Below, piece after piece: positions 8,006 to 15,966 of a stretch of DNA of 64,000 nt. The notes under the pieces are model-generated. The model did not search any database. It saw only the letters and a list, made by a program, of their open reading frames with translations, and was not told the origin of the DNA. The stretch comes from Rhizobium sp. RU20A (GTDB taxonomy: Bacteria; Pseudomonadota; Alphaproteobacteria; Rhizobiales; Rhizobiaceae), in contig NZ_FTMB01000003.1 in NCBI RefSeq assembly GCF_900155885.1, positions 269,775-333,774 on the forward strand, written 5' to 3'. Positions within the stretch are counted from its first letter, which is position 1. Each line of letters opens with the position of its first letter. Made by a program: the position numbers and the translations under genes.

Positions 8006-8551
8006 ATGCAGACCCTTGCCACGGTGAAGGTCTGGGACCCCCTGGTCCGGATCTTCCACTGGGGGCTCGTCGGCAGTTTCGCGGTCGCCTTCCTGACTGC
8101 GGAAGATATCCGCGACGTGCATGAGGTGGCCGGCTATGTTGCCGGCGGCCTCATCGCCACTCGCCTCGTCATGGGCTTTGCCGGCTCGCCCTATGCCCGC
8201 TTCCGCCAGTTCCTGCGCAGCCCGGTGGAGGTCGTGTCCTACCTGCGCAGCATGATCCGCCACCGCGATCGCCGCTATATCGGCCACAATCCGCTGGGTG
8301 GGCTCATGGTGATGGTCCTCATCCTCGCCATGGGCGGCATTGCACTGACCGGCTGGCTGCAGACCACGGATGCCTATTGGGGCGTCGAATGGGTGGAAGA
8401 GCTGCACGAGGCGCTGGCGAACCTGATGCTGGGGGCCGTTGCCGTGCATCTGTGCGGCGTCGTCTTCGAGAGCATCCGCCACAATGAAAATCTGGTGGCG
8501 GCGATGATCTCGGGCCGCAAACGGGCTCCGGCCCCGGGCGATGTCGTCTGA
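8006..8551 (+). CDS. Cytochrome b561 family membrane protein
   Basis: A di-heme b-type cytochrome candidate of 181 residues with four predicted transmembrane helices. Candidate heme-ligand histidines are in RIFHWGL (residue 18), DVHEVAG (about 39), ELHEALA and AVHLCG. Such proteins move electrons across the inner membrane, often from quinol to periplasmic acceptors. It follows the PepSY gene by 3 bp and is terminated by the strong hairpin at 8578-8611. Regulation by the divergent two-component system is likely from position but unproven. Confidence 0.9.
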   Translation: MQTLATVKVWDPLVRIFHWGLVGSFAVAFLTAEDIRDVHEVAGYVAGGLIATRLVMGFAGSPYARFRQFLRSPVEVVSYLRSMIRHRDRRYIGHNPLGGLMVMVLILAMGGIALTGWLQTTDAYWGVEWVEELHEALANLMLGAVAVHLCGVVFESIRHNENLVAAMISGRKRAPAPGDVV

Positions 8552-8577
8552 TACGTCGGGCATTTTACAGGAAAAAC

Positions 8578-8611
8578 AAAGGCCATCGCCCTCCCCGGGC
8601 GATGGCCTTTT
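8578..8611. terminator. Bidirectional rho-independent terminator
   Basis: Perfect 11-bp stem GGCCATCGCCC (8581-8591) with GGGCGATGGCC (8597-8607) and a 5-base loop, flanked by AAA on the left and TTTT on the right. It lies between the convergent cytochrome b561 and eptA genes and can serve both. Confidence 0.9.
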
Positions 8612-8666
8612 CATTGTTCGAGACGACGATGAGCCCCTGAACCGCCCGGCGCTACCTGCGCCATTC

Positions 8667-10313
8667 TCAGGAGCTGGCTCCTGTGCGGCAGGATGAGACG
8701 AGGTCGAGGCTCTTGTCGCGCACGCTGGTCTCCACATGCATCATGCCGAGCACCGTGTGGAAGATATTGTCGTGTGAGACGTCGCCAGCCGCTTCCCTGG
8801 CGAGACAGGCCATGTCGATCTGCTTCTTCTCCGCATCGCCAAACCAGAGCAGGAAGGGCACATGAGTCTGCTGGCTCGGAGCGATCATATAGGGCGCGCC
8901 ATGCAGGTAGACGCCGTATTCGCCGAGCGATTCGCCATGGTCGGAGGCATAGATCAGCGAAGGATCGAAGCGGTCCTGCCCGGCCTTCAGGCGATCGATG
9001 ATGCTGGAGATGATGTGGTCGGAGTAAAGCAGCGTGTTGTCATAGGCGTTCACCAGTTCCTCATGGGTGCAGTCGGCAAACTCGGCCGATCGGCAATCCG
9101 GCGTGAAGCGGCGGAACTCTTCCGGGTAGCGCAGGAAATAGGAAGGACCGTGGCTGCCGATCTGGTGGACGACAAGCACGGTGTCCCGAGTGATCGTGCC
9201 GATCCAATTGTCGATCTCTTTGAGGAACATGCCGTCTTGGCACTCGCCGTCCTTGCAGAAGGCGGGATCGTTCATGGCGGGGAAGCTGACTTCCTGGATG
9301 CGCGCGGCAACCTTGTAGCTGCCCGTGTTGTTGTCCCACCAGTTCACGGTGACACCGGCATGGCGCAGCACATCCACGAGGTTTTCCGTCTCGATGCCCT
9401 TGCGGTGCGTATAGTCGCTGCGGGTGTAGACGGAAAAGAGACAGGGGATCGAGACGGCGGTCGAAGTGCCGCAACTCGTCGCCTTTGGAAAATAGGTGAT
9501 GTCCTGCGTCTTCAGTTCCGGCGTCGTCTCGCGGCCGTAGCCGCTCAGCGACCAGTTTTCCGCCCGCGCGGTCTCGCCGGCGACGATGACGACAAGGCGC
9601 GGCTTGCGGGCCGGCACGGCGGCGCCAACGACTTTCGCATCCGTGCCGAGGGGCTTCACCACGATATTGGCTTCCGACCCCTTGCCGATCACGAATTTCA
9701 CGGCGGAAGCGACCGGGGTCACCGGATTGAGGGTCTCGAACCAGTCGCGGTGGATGCGGATCAGCGAGGCATACATGTAGGAATACTGGTAGGCTGCAGC
9801 CCCGGCCAGGGCCAGGCAGGCGGCAATCGCGATCAGATTGTGCAAGACCTTGCGGCCAAAGCTGCGGTGTTCGACGCGCACGATGGCGACGAGCGCGGCT
9901 GGAACGATGCCGAAGAGCAGCATGTGCAGCGCAAAGCCCGGCGTCATCAGATGCCCGGCCTCGGCTGTGTTGGTCTCCGCCGCGTTGCGGATCATCTCCG
10001 TGTCGACGATGATGCCGAACTGATCCATGAACCAGGCGGCCGCCGCGCTGGCGAGGATCAGGAAGATGAAGATCGGCTTCGTCAGATATTTGACGGAAAC
10101 GGCGATGCACGCGGCGCTGAACAGCCCCGCCATGCCGAAGCCCAGCACGATCACGGCGAGCGGCTGGTCGGACATGTAGTCCCAAGCCTTTGACCAGTAG
10201 GTATGGTTGGTCACGAACAGCAGATAGAGGGCGACGGCGATCGACAGCGGGATGCTGGGCATGCGGGGTCGGAAATCCGAAGTGGACCGACCGGCCAAAG
10301 CGGGGGAATACAC
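8667..10313 (-). CDS. eptA: Lipid A phosphoethanolamine transferase
   Basis: 548 residues: an N-terminal block of five membrane helices (to about residue 185) followed by a periplasmic sulfatase-fold domain. Metal and catalytic residues of the family are visible: GETARAEN (Glu near 247), the nucleophile Thr in SCGTSTAVS (near 283), YASDHGES and HVPF. The enzyme moves phosphoethanolamine onto lipid A, which lowers binding of cationic peptides such as polymyxin. GTG at 10313 is chosen because AGGAGA lies nine bases upstream; the frame continues to another GTG at 10337. It is close to a PmrB-like two-component system but separated from it by the convergent cytochrome genes. Confidence 0.93.
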   Translation of the reverse strand: MYSPALAGRSTSDFRPRMPSIPLSIAVALYLLFVTNHTYWSKAWDYMSDQPLAVIVLGFGMAGLFSAACIAVSVKYLTKPIFIFLILASAAAAWFMDQFGIIVDTEMIRNAAETNTAEAGHLMTPGFALHMLLFGIVPAALVAIVRVEHRSFGRKVLHNLIAIAACLALAGAAAYQYSYMYASLIRIHRDWFETLNPVTPVASAVKFVIGKGSEANIVVKPLGTDAKVVGAAVPARKPRLVVIVAGETARAENWSLSGYGRETTPELKTQDITYFPKATSCGTSTAVSIPCLFSVYTRSDYTHRKGIETENLVDVLRHAGVTVNWWDNNTGSYKVAARIQEVSFPAMNDPAFCKDGECQDGMFLKEIDNWIGTITRDTVLVVHQIGSHGPSYFLRYPEEFRRFTPDCRSAEFADCTHEELVNAYDNTLLYSDHIISSIIDRLKAGQDRFDPSLIYASDHGESLGEYGVYLHGAPYMIAPSQQTHVPFLLWFGDAEKKQIDMACLAREAAGDVSHDNIFHTVLGMMHVETSVRDKSLDLVSSCRTGASS

Positions 10314-10700
10314 GGGGCTCTGTCTCCTGACATGCACGGACCCTGCCGATGGCGGCCGGCCCTGTTCTCAAGCCCCGTTGGTTGAACTCCGTACCTGACA
10401 GGAAGCTGAAGGTGAGAGGCGCAACCAAGCGATGGGCGGGCGTCGAACCACCGGTCGCCTTTCAGCGTCGTGTCAGGCGGGCGTTAGAAAAGTCGGATCC
10501 CGATCGACACGGATCCGCACAGCATGAAATCCCGAACGAAAACCATCCCCCTCGGCCCTGCCCTCGTCGGCTTCCTTGTCCTCACGGTGCTGGCGATCCC
10601 CATCGTCAGACATCCGCCGACACCGGCTTCGGCGATCAGGGCCGATATCGGACTTGTTCGCCGGTAGCTCCAAGGGGATCAAAGGCATGCTGCGCGGGGA
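10314..10700. other. Intergenic region between eptA and the IclR regulator
   Basis: This stretch of 387 bases upstream of eptA and beyond the IclR stop holds one possible small membrane-protein frame at 10524-10667. No operator or terminator was convincing. Confidence 0.45.
10524..10667 (+). CDS. Possible small single-helix membrane protein
   Basis: An ATG-to-TAG frame of 47 codons. A basic N-terminus (MKSRTK) is followed by one hydrophobic segment (PLGPALVGFLVLTVLAIPIV) and a short basic tail ending RR. The shape fits a small membrane protein or a signal-anchor peptide. There is only a weak purine-rich stretch upstream, and no family is recognised, so it may be chance. Confidence 0.3.
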   Translation: MKSRTKTIPLGPALVGFLVLTVLAIPIVRHPPTPASAIRADIGLVRR

Positions 10701-11486
10701 TCAGCCGGCGAGAAACTCGGCGCCCGACATGACCGAAAGCGCCCGCCCGGCGGCCTTCAGGCTTTCAACGGCACCCTCCATGTCCGGGGCATCTTCCGCA
10801 TTGATGAGCGGCAGGAAGGGAATGGTGAGCGCCGCAACGGCCTTGCCGTCGGCCCCCAGAACCGGCACGGAGAGATTGGTGACGCCTGCCGTCTGGGCGC
10901 TCGGCATGCGCTCGTGGCCGCATTCGCGCACCCGCTCCAGCCTTTCGAAATAGGCAACGTCGAGCCCCCAGCCGTCGGCGCGGTCGCCAAGATGCTCGGC
11001 GATCATCCGCTCACGCTCCTCCTGGTCGCGGAAGGCCAGCAGCACATGCCCGGAGCCCGTGTCGAACAGACCAATGCGCGAACCGACGCGGATGGAAATG
11101 CCCCAGTACCCCGGGGCTTCCTGCTGGGCGACGACGACGGGATTGCCACGGTCGAACACGACGAGCTGATTGGCCTGGCGCGTCGCCTCGGCAAGATCGC
11201 GCATGACCGGGACGGCAAAGGAGGTCAGGCGCCGGATCGGCGCATGCCGCTGCGCAAGGCCAAACAGCTTCAGCGACAGGGCAAAGCGGTCCCCATCCAT
11301 CCGGCTCACATAGCCACGCTTCACGAGCCGATCGAGCATGCGGTAAAATTCGCTGGCACTGCGATCGAGCCGTTTGGCGATCTCGGCCTGCGTCAGGCCG
11401 CTCTCCTCCTCCGCCAGCAGTTCCAGAATATCGAGGCCCTTGTCCAGCGCCGGGGCACGGTAGCGATCGCTGTCATTTTCGCTCAT
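10701..11486 (-). CDS. IclR family transcriptional regulator of the fuconate genes
   Basis: 261 residues with an N-terminal winged helix-turn-helix (LDKGLDILELLAEEESGLTQ, then AEIAKRLDRSASEFYRMLDRL) and a C-terminal IclR effector domain (GLFDTGSGHVLLAF, AGVTNLSVPVLG). ATG at 11486 has AGGGG upstream. It is transcribed divergently from three L-fuconate-pathway genes, so it probably controls them, with a sugar-acid intermediate as the likely effector (inferred). The shared region contains a promoter-like pair with a small palindrome between -35 and -10. Confidence 0.92.
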   Translation of the reverse strand: MSENDSDRYRAPALDKGLDILELLAEEESGLTQAEIAKRLDRSASEFYRMLDRLVKRGYVSRMDGDRFALSLKLFGLAQRHAPIRRLTSFAVPVMRDLAEATRQANQLVVFDRGNPVVVAQQEAPGYWGISIRVGSRIGLFDTGSGHVLLAFRDQEERERMIAEHLGDRADGWGLDVAYFERLERVRECGHERMPSAQTAGVTNLSVPVLGADGKAVAALTIPFLPLINAEDAPDMEGAVESLKAAGRALSVMSGAEFLAG

Positions 11487-11502
11487 GTCGGCCCCTGCGC
11501 GC

Positions 11503-11531
11503 TTGACTACTGGTGAACAAACGTTTTGTAT
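11503..11531 (+). promoter_or_regulatory. Candidate promoter and operator of the fuconate operon
   Basis: TTGACT (11503-11508) and TTGTAT (11526-11531) are 17 bases apart. The palindrome AAACGTTT (11519-11526), flanked by AC and TGT, lies in the spacer. A repressor bound there would block RNA polymerase, which fits control by the divergent IclR protein. Seen by eye only. Confidence 0.4.
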
Positions 11532-11681
11532 ATGAATGAACGAGCGGCACGCAAGAGGGTGTCGCGTCTTGGGGAGGACGCCAGTTGGCGGTCGCGAGGA
11601 GGCGACCTCAAACCGGGATCGACCCCTTTTTTGCATGTGAGACGCGGCGCGCCGCCGGCTATCCGCCAGAAGGAGTTACCC

Positions 11682-12416
11682 ATGTCACTTTCACTCGCCA
11701 ACAAGCGCGTGCTCGTCACCGCCGCCGGCCAGGGCATCGGCCGTGCCAGCGCCTTGGCGTTCGCGCGTGCAGGCGCATCCGTCGTTGCTACCGACATCAA
11801 CGCAGCGGCGCTCGCGACGCTCGATGGCGAAGCGGGTATCACGACGCGCATCCTCGACGTTCTCAAGGACGAGGCCGTGGCGAGCGTTGTCTCCGAGACC
11901 GGCCCCTTCGACGTGCTGTTCAACTGCGCGGGCTTCGTGCATGCCGGTTCCATTCTCGAAATGACCGACAAGGACCTCGACTTCGCCTTCGACCTGAATG
12001 TCCGCGCCATGATCCGCGTCATCCGCGCCGTGCTGCCGGCCATGCTGGAGAAGAAGGACGGGTCGATCATCAACATGGCCTCCGTCGCCTCCAGCGTGAA
12101 GGGCGTGCCGAACCGCTGCGCCTACACCGTCACCAAGGCCGCCGTCGTCGGCCTCACCAAGTCGGTCGCGGCGGACTATGTCGGACAGGGGATTCGATGC
12201 AACGCCATCTGCCCCGGCACGGTCGAAAGCCCCTCCTTGCAGGACCGCATGAAGGCGCAGGGCGATTATGACACGGCCCGTGCCGCTTTCATCGCGCGCC
12301 AGCCGATGGGCCGCCTCGGCACGCCCGAGGAAATCGCCGATCTCGCCGTCTATCTCGCCGGCGCCACCTACACGTCCGGCCAAGCCTACGCCATCGACGG
12401 CGGCTGGACGATCTGA
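11682..12416 (+). CDS. SDR family oxidoreductase, probable 2-keto-3-deoxy-L-fuconate dehydrogenase
   Basis: A short-chain dehydrogenase of 244 residues. It has an N-terminal NAD-binding motif (TAAGQGIG), NCAG, the catalytic Ser in NMASVAS, and YTVTK with catalytic Tyr and Lys. Alone it could be any SDR, but the next two genes encode a diketo-acid hydrolase-type protein and L-fuconate dehydratase. That makes oxidation of 2-keto-3-deoxy-L-fuconate to the 2,4-diketo acid the best assignment. AAGGAG at 11670-11675 supports ATG 11682. It is first gene of a three-gene operon. Confidence 0.88.
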   Translation: MSLSLANKRVLVTAAGQGIGRASALAFARAGASVVATDINAAALATLDGEAGITTRILDVLKDEAVASVVSETGPFDVLFNCAGFVHAGSILEMTDKDLDFAFDLNVRAMIRVIRAVLPAMLEKKDGSIINMASVASSVKGVPNRCAYTVTKAAVVGLTKSVAADYVGQGIRCNAICPGTVESPSLQDRMKAQGDYDTARAAFIARQPMGRLGTPEEIADLAVYLAGATYTSGQAYAIDGGWTI

Positions 12417-12443
12417 TCTTCCGTTTTTTAAAGGACACCTCCC

Positions 12444-13286
12444 ATGAAGCTCACCCGTGTCGGCCCTCCCTGCCAGGAAAAGCCCGCCCTCGTCGACAAG
12501 GACGGCAAGCTGCGCGACCTGTCCGCCCATGTTTCCGATATTGGCGGCGCGGCGATCTCGCCGGAAGGCCTTGCCCGCATCGCCGCGCTCGATCCGGCCA
12601 GCCTGCCGGAGCTTGAAGCCGGGCGTTTCGGCCCCTGCGTTGCCGGCACCGGCAAGTTCATCTGCATCGGCCTCAACTATTCCGACCACGCCGCCGAAAG
12701 CGGCATGGCCGTTCCGCCGGAGCCGGTCATCTTCATGAAGGCAACCTCGGCGATCTGCGGGCCGGATGACGATGTGCTGATCCCGCGCGGCTCTGAAAAG
12801 ACCGACTGGGAAGTCGAACTCGGTGTCGTCATCGGCAAGACCGCAAAATATGTCTCGGAAGAAGAGGCGCTCGATTACGTCGCTGGCTACTGCGTCGTGC
12901 ATGACGTGTCGGAACGCGCCTTCCAGCTGGAACATGCGGGCCAGTGGACCAAGGGGAAGTCCTCCGACACGTTCGGCCCGATCGGCCCTTACCTCGTGAC
13001 CAAGGACGAGGTTGCCGATCCCCAAGCCCTCGACATGTGGCTGAAGGTCAACGGCGAGACGATGCAGAACGGCTCTACCCGGACCATGGTCTACGGCGTC
13101 GCCTTCCTCGTTTCCTATCTCAGCCGTTTCATGTCGCTGCAGCCGGGTGACATCATCTCCACCGGCACGCCGCCGGGCGTCGGCATGGGCCAGAAGCCGC
13201 CGCGCTATCTCAAGGCGGGCGACGTGGTCGAGCTCGGCATTGCCGGCCTTGGCCAGCAGAAGCAGACGCTGCGCAACGACGCCTGA
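12444..13286 (+). CDS. Fumarylacetoacetate hydrolase family protein, probable 2,4-diketo-3-deoxy-L-fuconate hydrolase
   Basis: 280 residues with an FAH C-terminal fold. Characteristic pieces are FICIGLNYSDHAAE, metal-binding EVELGVVIGK, and STGTPPGVGMGQ near the C-terminus. In the non-phosphorylative L-fucose pathway this family cleaves the diketo acid to pyruvate and L-lactate. The surrounding dehydrogenase and dehydratase support that substrate. ATG 12444 follows AAGGA at 12431-12435. It lies 27 bp after the SDR gene and 32 bp before the dehydratase. Confidence 0.9.
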   Translation: MKLTRVGPPCQEKPALVDKDGKLRDLSAHVSDIGGAAISPEGLARIAALDPASLPELEAGRFGPCVAGTGKFICIGLNYSDHAAESGMAVPPEPVIFMKATSAICGPDDDVLIPRGSEKTDWEVELGVVIGKTAKYVSEEEALDYVAGYCVVHDVSERAFQLEHAGQWTKGKSSDTFGPIGPYLVTKDEVADPQALDMWLKVNGETMQNGSTRTMVYGVAFLVSYLSRFMSLQPGDIISTGTPPGVGMGQKPPRYLKAGDVVELGIAGLGQQKQTLRNDA

Positions 13287-13318
13287 CAGCGCCGACAAGA
13301 CCAGCCCGGGGGAGCACC

Positions 13319-14596
13319 ATGCCAAAGATCACCAGCCTTGACGCCATCGACCTTCGCTTTCCGACTTCGGCGAGCCTCGATGGATCGGATGCGATGAATC
13401 CGGATCCGGATTACTCGGCGGCCTATGTGATCCTCGGCACGGATGCGCCTGGGCTGGAAGGCCATGGCCTCACCTTCACGATCGGGCGCGGCAACGACAT
13501 CTGCTGCGCCGCGATCCGTGCGATGAAACACCTCGTGGTCGGGCTTGATCTCGCCTGGGTGGCCGAAAATCCCGGTCGTTTCTGGCGTCATGTCACCAGC
13601 GACAGCCAGTTGCGCTGGATCGGCCCCGACAAGGGTGCCATGCATCTGGCCACCGGCGCCGTCGTCAATGCGGTCTGGGATCTGCTCGCCAAGCAGGCCG
13701 GCAAGCCCGTCTGGCGGCTGGTAGCGGAAATGAGCCCGGAAGAGATCGTTTCGATCGTCGATTTCCGCTACCTCACGGACGCCCTGACGCCGGAGGAGGC
13801 GCTCGACATCCTGCGCAAGGCGGAGCCCGGCAAGGCCGAGCGGATGGCGATCCTCGAGCGCGAAGGCTATGCCTGTTACACGACCTCGGCCGGCTGGCTC
13901 GGCTATGGTGACGAGAAGCTGCGGCGCTTGGCGCAGGAGGCCGTCGACCAAGGCTTCACCCATATCAAGATGAAGGTTGGTCGCGATCTCGAGGACGACA
14001 AGCGGCGCCTGCGCATATGCCGCGAGGTGATCGGCGAGGATCGCTTCATGATGATCGACGCCAATCAGGTCTGGGAGGTCGATCAGGCCATCGACTGGGT
14101 GAAGGAACTTTCCATCTACAAGCCCTTCTTCATCGAAGAGCCGACCAGCCCCGACGATGTCTTCGGGCACCGCAAGATCCGCGATGCCGTGGCGCCGGTG
14201 AAGGTCGCGACCGGCGAGATGTGCCAGAACCGCATCGTCTTCAAGCAGATGATCGCCAATGGCGCGATCGACATCGTGCAGATCGACAGTTGCCGCATGG
14301 GTGGCCTCAACGAGGTTCTCGGCGTCCTGCTGATGGCGGCGAAATTTAACCTGCCCGTCTGGCCGCATGCCGGCGGCGTCGGCCTGTGCGAATATGTCCA
14401 GCACCTCTCAATGATCGACTATGTCGCGGTCTCGGGCACCAAGGACGGCCGGGTGATCGAATATGTCGATCACCTGCACGAACATTTCATCGATCCCTGC
14501 CGGATCGAGAATGCCGCCTATATGCCGCCGCGCCTTCCCGGCTTTTCGATCGAGATGAAGCCGGAATCGATTGCCGCCAACACCTTCAGGGGCTGA
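13319..14596 (+). CDS. L-fuconate dehydratase (enolase superfamily)
   Basis: 425 residues with the mandelate racemase/enolase layout: an N-terminal capping domain (SLDGSDAMNPDPDYSAAYVI is characteristic of fuconate dehydratase and its relative ENOSF1), then the barrel. The barrel shows catalytic Lys in HIKMKVGRD, Mg ligands in MMIDANQVW and FIEEPTSPDD, and His in WPHAGGVGLCEYVQHL. It removes water from L-fuconate to give 2-keto-3-deoxy-L-fuconate. GGGGGAG precedes ATG 13319. Its last 11 bases overlap the convergent nth gene. Confidence 0.95.
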   Translation: MPKITSLDAIDLRFPTSASLDGSDAMNPDPDYSAAYVILGTDAPGLEGHGLTFTIGRGNDICCAAIRAMKHLVVGLDLAWVAENPGRFWRHVTSDSQLRWIGPDKGAMHLATGAVVNAVWDLLAKQAGKPVWRLVAEMSPEEIVSIVDFRYLTDALTPEEALDILRKAEPGKAERMAILEREGYACYTTSAGWLGYGDEKLRRLAQEAVDQGFTHIKMKVGRDLEDDKRRLRICREVIGEDRFMMIDANQVWEVDQAIDWVKELSIYKPFFIEEPTSPDDVFGHRKIRDAVAPVKVATGEMCQNRIVFKQMIANGAIDIVQIDSCRMGGLNEVLGVLLMAAKFNLPVWPHAGGVGLCEYVQHLSMIDYVAVSGTKDGRVIEYVDHLHEHFIDPCRIENAAYMPPRLPGFSIEMKPESIAANTFRG

Positions 14597-15371
14597 CGGC
14601 ATCTCCCGTCACTTCCGTGCCGATACCTTCCCAAGGCACGAGTGGCGCCGGGACATCCACGGTCTTTTCCGGCGATTTGCAGATGTCGGCGATCACGCAG
14701 TTCGGACAGTCCGGCTTGCGGGCCTTGCAGACGTAGCGGCCGTGCAGGATCAGCCAGTGATGGGCGTGGAAGAGGTAGAGGTCGGGAATGACCTTGAGCA
14801 ACGCCTGTTCCACCTCATCAGGCGTCTTGCCGGGCGCCAGCTTCAGGCGGTTGGCGATACGGAAGATGTGCGTATCGACCGCCATGGTGGCCTGGCCGAA
14901 GGCCATGGAGAGCACGACATTTGCGGTCTTGCGGCCGACCCCCGGCAGCGTCACCAGCTCCTCGCGCGTCTGCGGCACCTCGCCGCCAAAATCGCGGACC
15001 AGCTTCTCACTCAGCGCAATCACGTTCCTGGCCTTGTTGCGAAAGAGGCCGATGGTCTTGATGTAATCGCGGACCTTGTCCTCACCGAGTGCCAGCATCT
15101 TTTCCGGCGTATCGGCGACGACAAAGAGCGCGCGTGTCGCCTTGTTGACGCCGGCATCGGTCGCCTGCGCCGACAGCGCCACGGCCACGACGAGCGTGAA
15201 GGGATTGACGTGTTCCAGCTCGCCCTTCGGCTCCGGCCGCTGGATGGAGAAACGGCGGAAGATCTCCGCGATCTCGTCCTTCGAATAGGCGCTGCGGACC
15301 CGCTTGCGGGGCGTGGATTGCGACTTTCTGACCGTCGTCAATTTTTCATCTTCCCGTTTTCCTGATGTCAC
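14586..15371 (-). CDS. nth: Endonuclease III
   Basis: A base-excision repair glycosylase/AP lyase. The helix-hairpin-helix ending TLPGVGRKTANVVLSMAFG has catalytic Lys, followed by catalytic Asp in MAVDTHIFRIANR. A C-terminal 4Fe-4S loop contains four cysteines (YVCKARKPDCPNCVIADIC). The frame begins at GTG 15371, but no ribosome site precedes it; TTG at 15341 has GGGAAG eight bases upstream and would give about 251 residues, so the true start is uncertain. The basic N-terminal tail is typical of rhizobial Nth. It overlaps the fuconate dehydratase stop by 11 bp. Confidence 0.95.
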   Translation of the reverse strand: MTSGKREDEKLTTVRKSQSTPRKRVRSAYSKDEIAEIFRRFSIQRPEPKGELEHVNPFTLVVAVALSAQATDAGVNKATRALFVVADTPEKMLALGEDKVRDYIKTIGLFRNKARNVIALSEKLVRDFGGEVPQTREELVTLPGVGRKTANVVLSMAFGQATMAVDTHIFRIANRLKLAPGKTPDEVEQALLKVIPDLYLFHAHHWLILHGRYVCKARKPDCPNCVIADICKSPEKTVDVPAPLVPWEGIGTEVTGDAVSP

Positions 15372-15372
15372 C

Positions 15373-15386
15373 TATAGTCGTCGCCC
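15373..15386 (+). promoter_or_regulatory. TATAGT hexamer next to the DUF2244 start (possible leaderless start)
   Basis: TATAGT at 15373-15378 ends only eight bases before the DUF2244 ATG at 15387, and no purine-rich ribosome site lies between. If it is the -10 box, the transcript would begin within a few bases of the ATG. The -35 region is weak. Confidence 0.3.
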
Positions 15387-15881
15387 ATGGACGAGCGCAA
15401 TGGAGAGATCACCGTCAACGAGGTGCCGGTCTTTCAGGCCGAGCTCACGCCCTATCGCTCGCTCGGCCAGCGTGGCTACACGGTCTTCTTCGCTATTGCC
15501 GGCGCGCTGACCGCGATCCATCTCTTCATCTTCTTCGGGCTCGGCGCCTGGCCTGTCGTGTTCTTCTTTGGGCTCGATTTCCTGCTGCTCTACGGTGCCT
15601 TCTGGCTTTCCTATCGTGCTGCCCGCGCCCGCGAGGAGGTCAGCCTGTCGCGCACGGATCTGTCGATCCGCAAGATTTCGCCGGCCGGCCGCGTGACCGA
15701 GCATCGATTCGTTCCCTTCTGGACCCGCTTCAAGGTGAACCGCCACACGGAAATCGGAATCGTGTCCATGTCGGTTTCCGGGCAGGGCCGCAGCACCGAT
15801 GTCGGCTCCTTCCTCAACGCCGATGACCGGGAGAGTTTCGCCAAGGCCTTTTCCGGCGCGCTCGCGACCGTGAAGCGGTAG
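15387..15881 (+). CDS. DUF2244 domain-containing membrane protein
   Basis: 164 residues: a short N-terminal segment (VFQAELTPYRSLGQRGYTVF), two adjacent transmembrane helices between about residues 30 and 75 forming a hairpin, then a soluble C-terminal domain (REEVSLSRTDLSIRKIS ... WTRFKV). This matches DUF2244, a family of unknown function common next to nth in Rhizobiales. There is no ribosome site before ATG 15387, and a -10-like TATAGT lies almost on the start. It is divergent from nth. Confidence 0.88.
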   Translation: MDERNGEITVNEVPVFQAELTPYRSLGQRGYTVFFAIAGALTAIHLFIFFGLGAWPVVFFFGLDFLLLYGAFWLSYRAARAREEVSLSRTDLSIRKISPAGRVTEHRFVPFWTRFKVNRHTEIGIVSMSVSGQGRSTDVGSFLNADDRESFAKAFSGALATVKR

Positions 15882-15966
15882 ACCCTGACCGCAGCAGGTT
15901 TCGGGTGGCACGACCTCCGGCTTTGGTGTCTGCTGGTCCCCGATCACAGACGAAGCAGAGACCGCC

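Noticed and set aside
12430..13325. Long antisense frames across the fuconate operon (one covering 11691-13325)
   Set aside because: They are complements of intact genes with catalytic motifs; nothing in their translations resembles a protein family.
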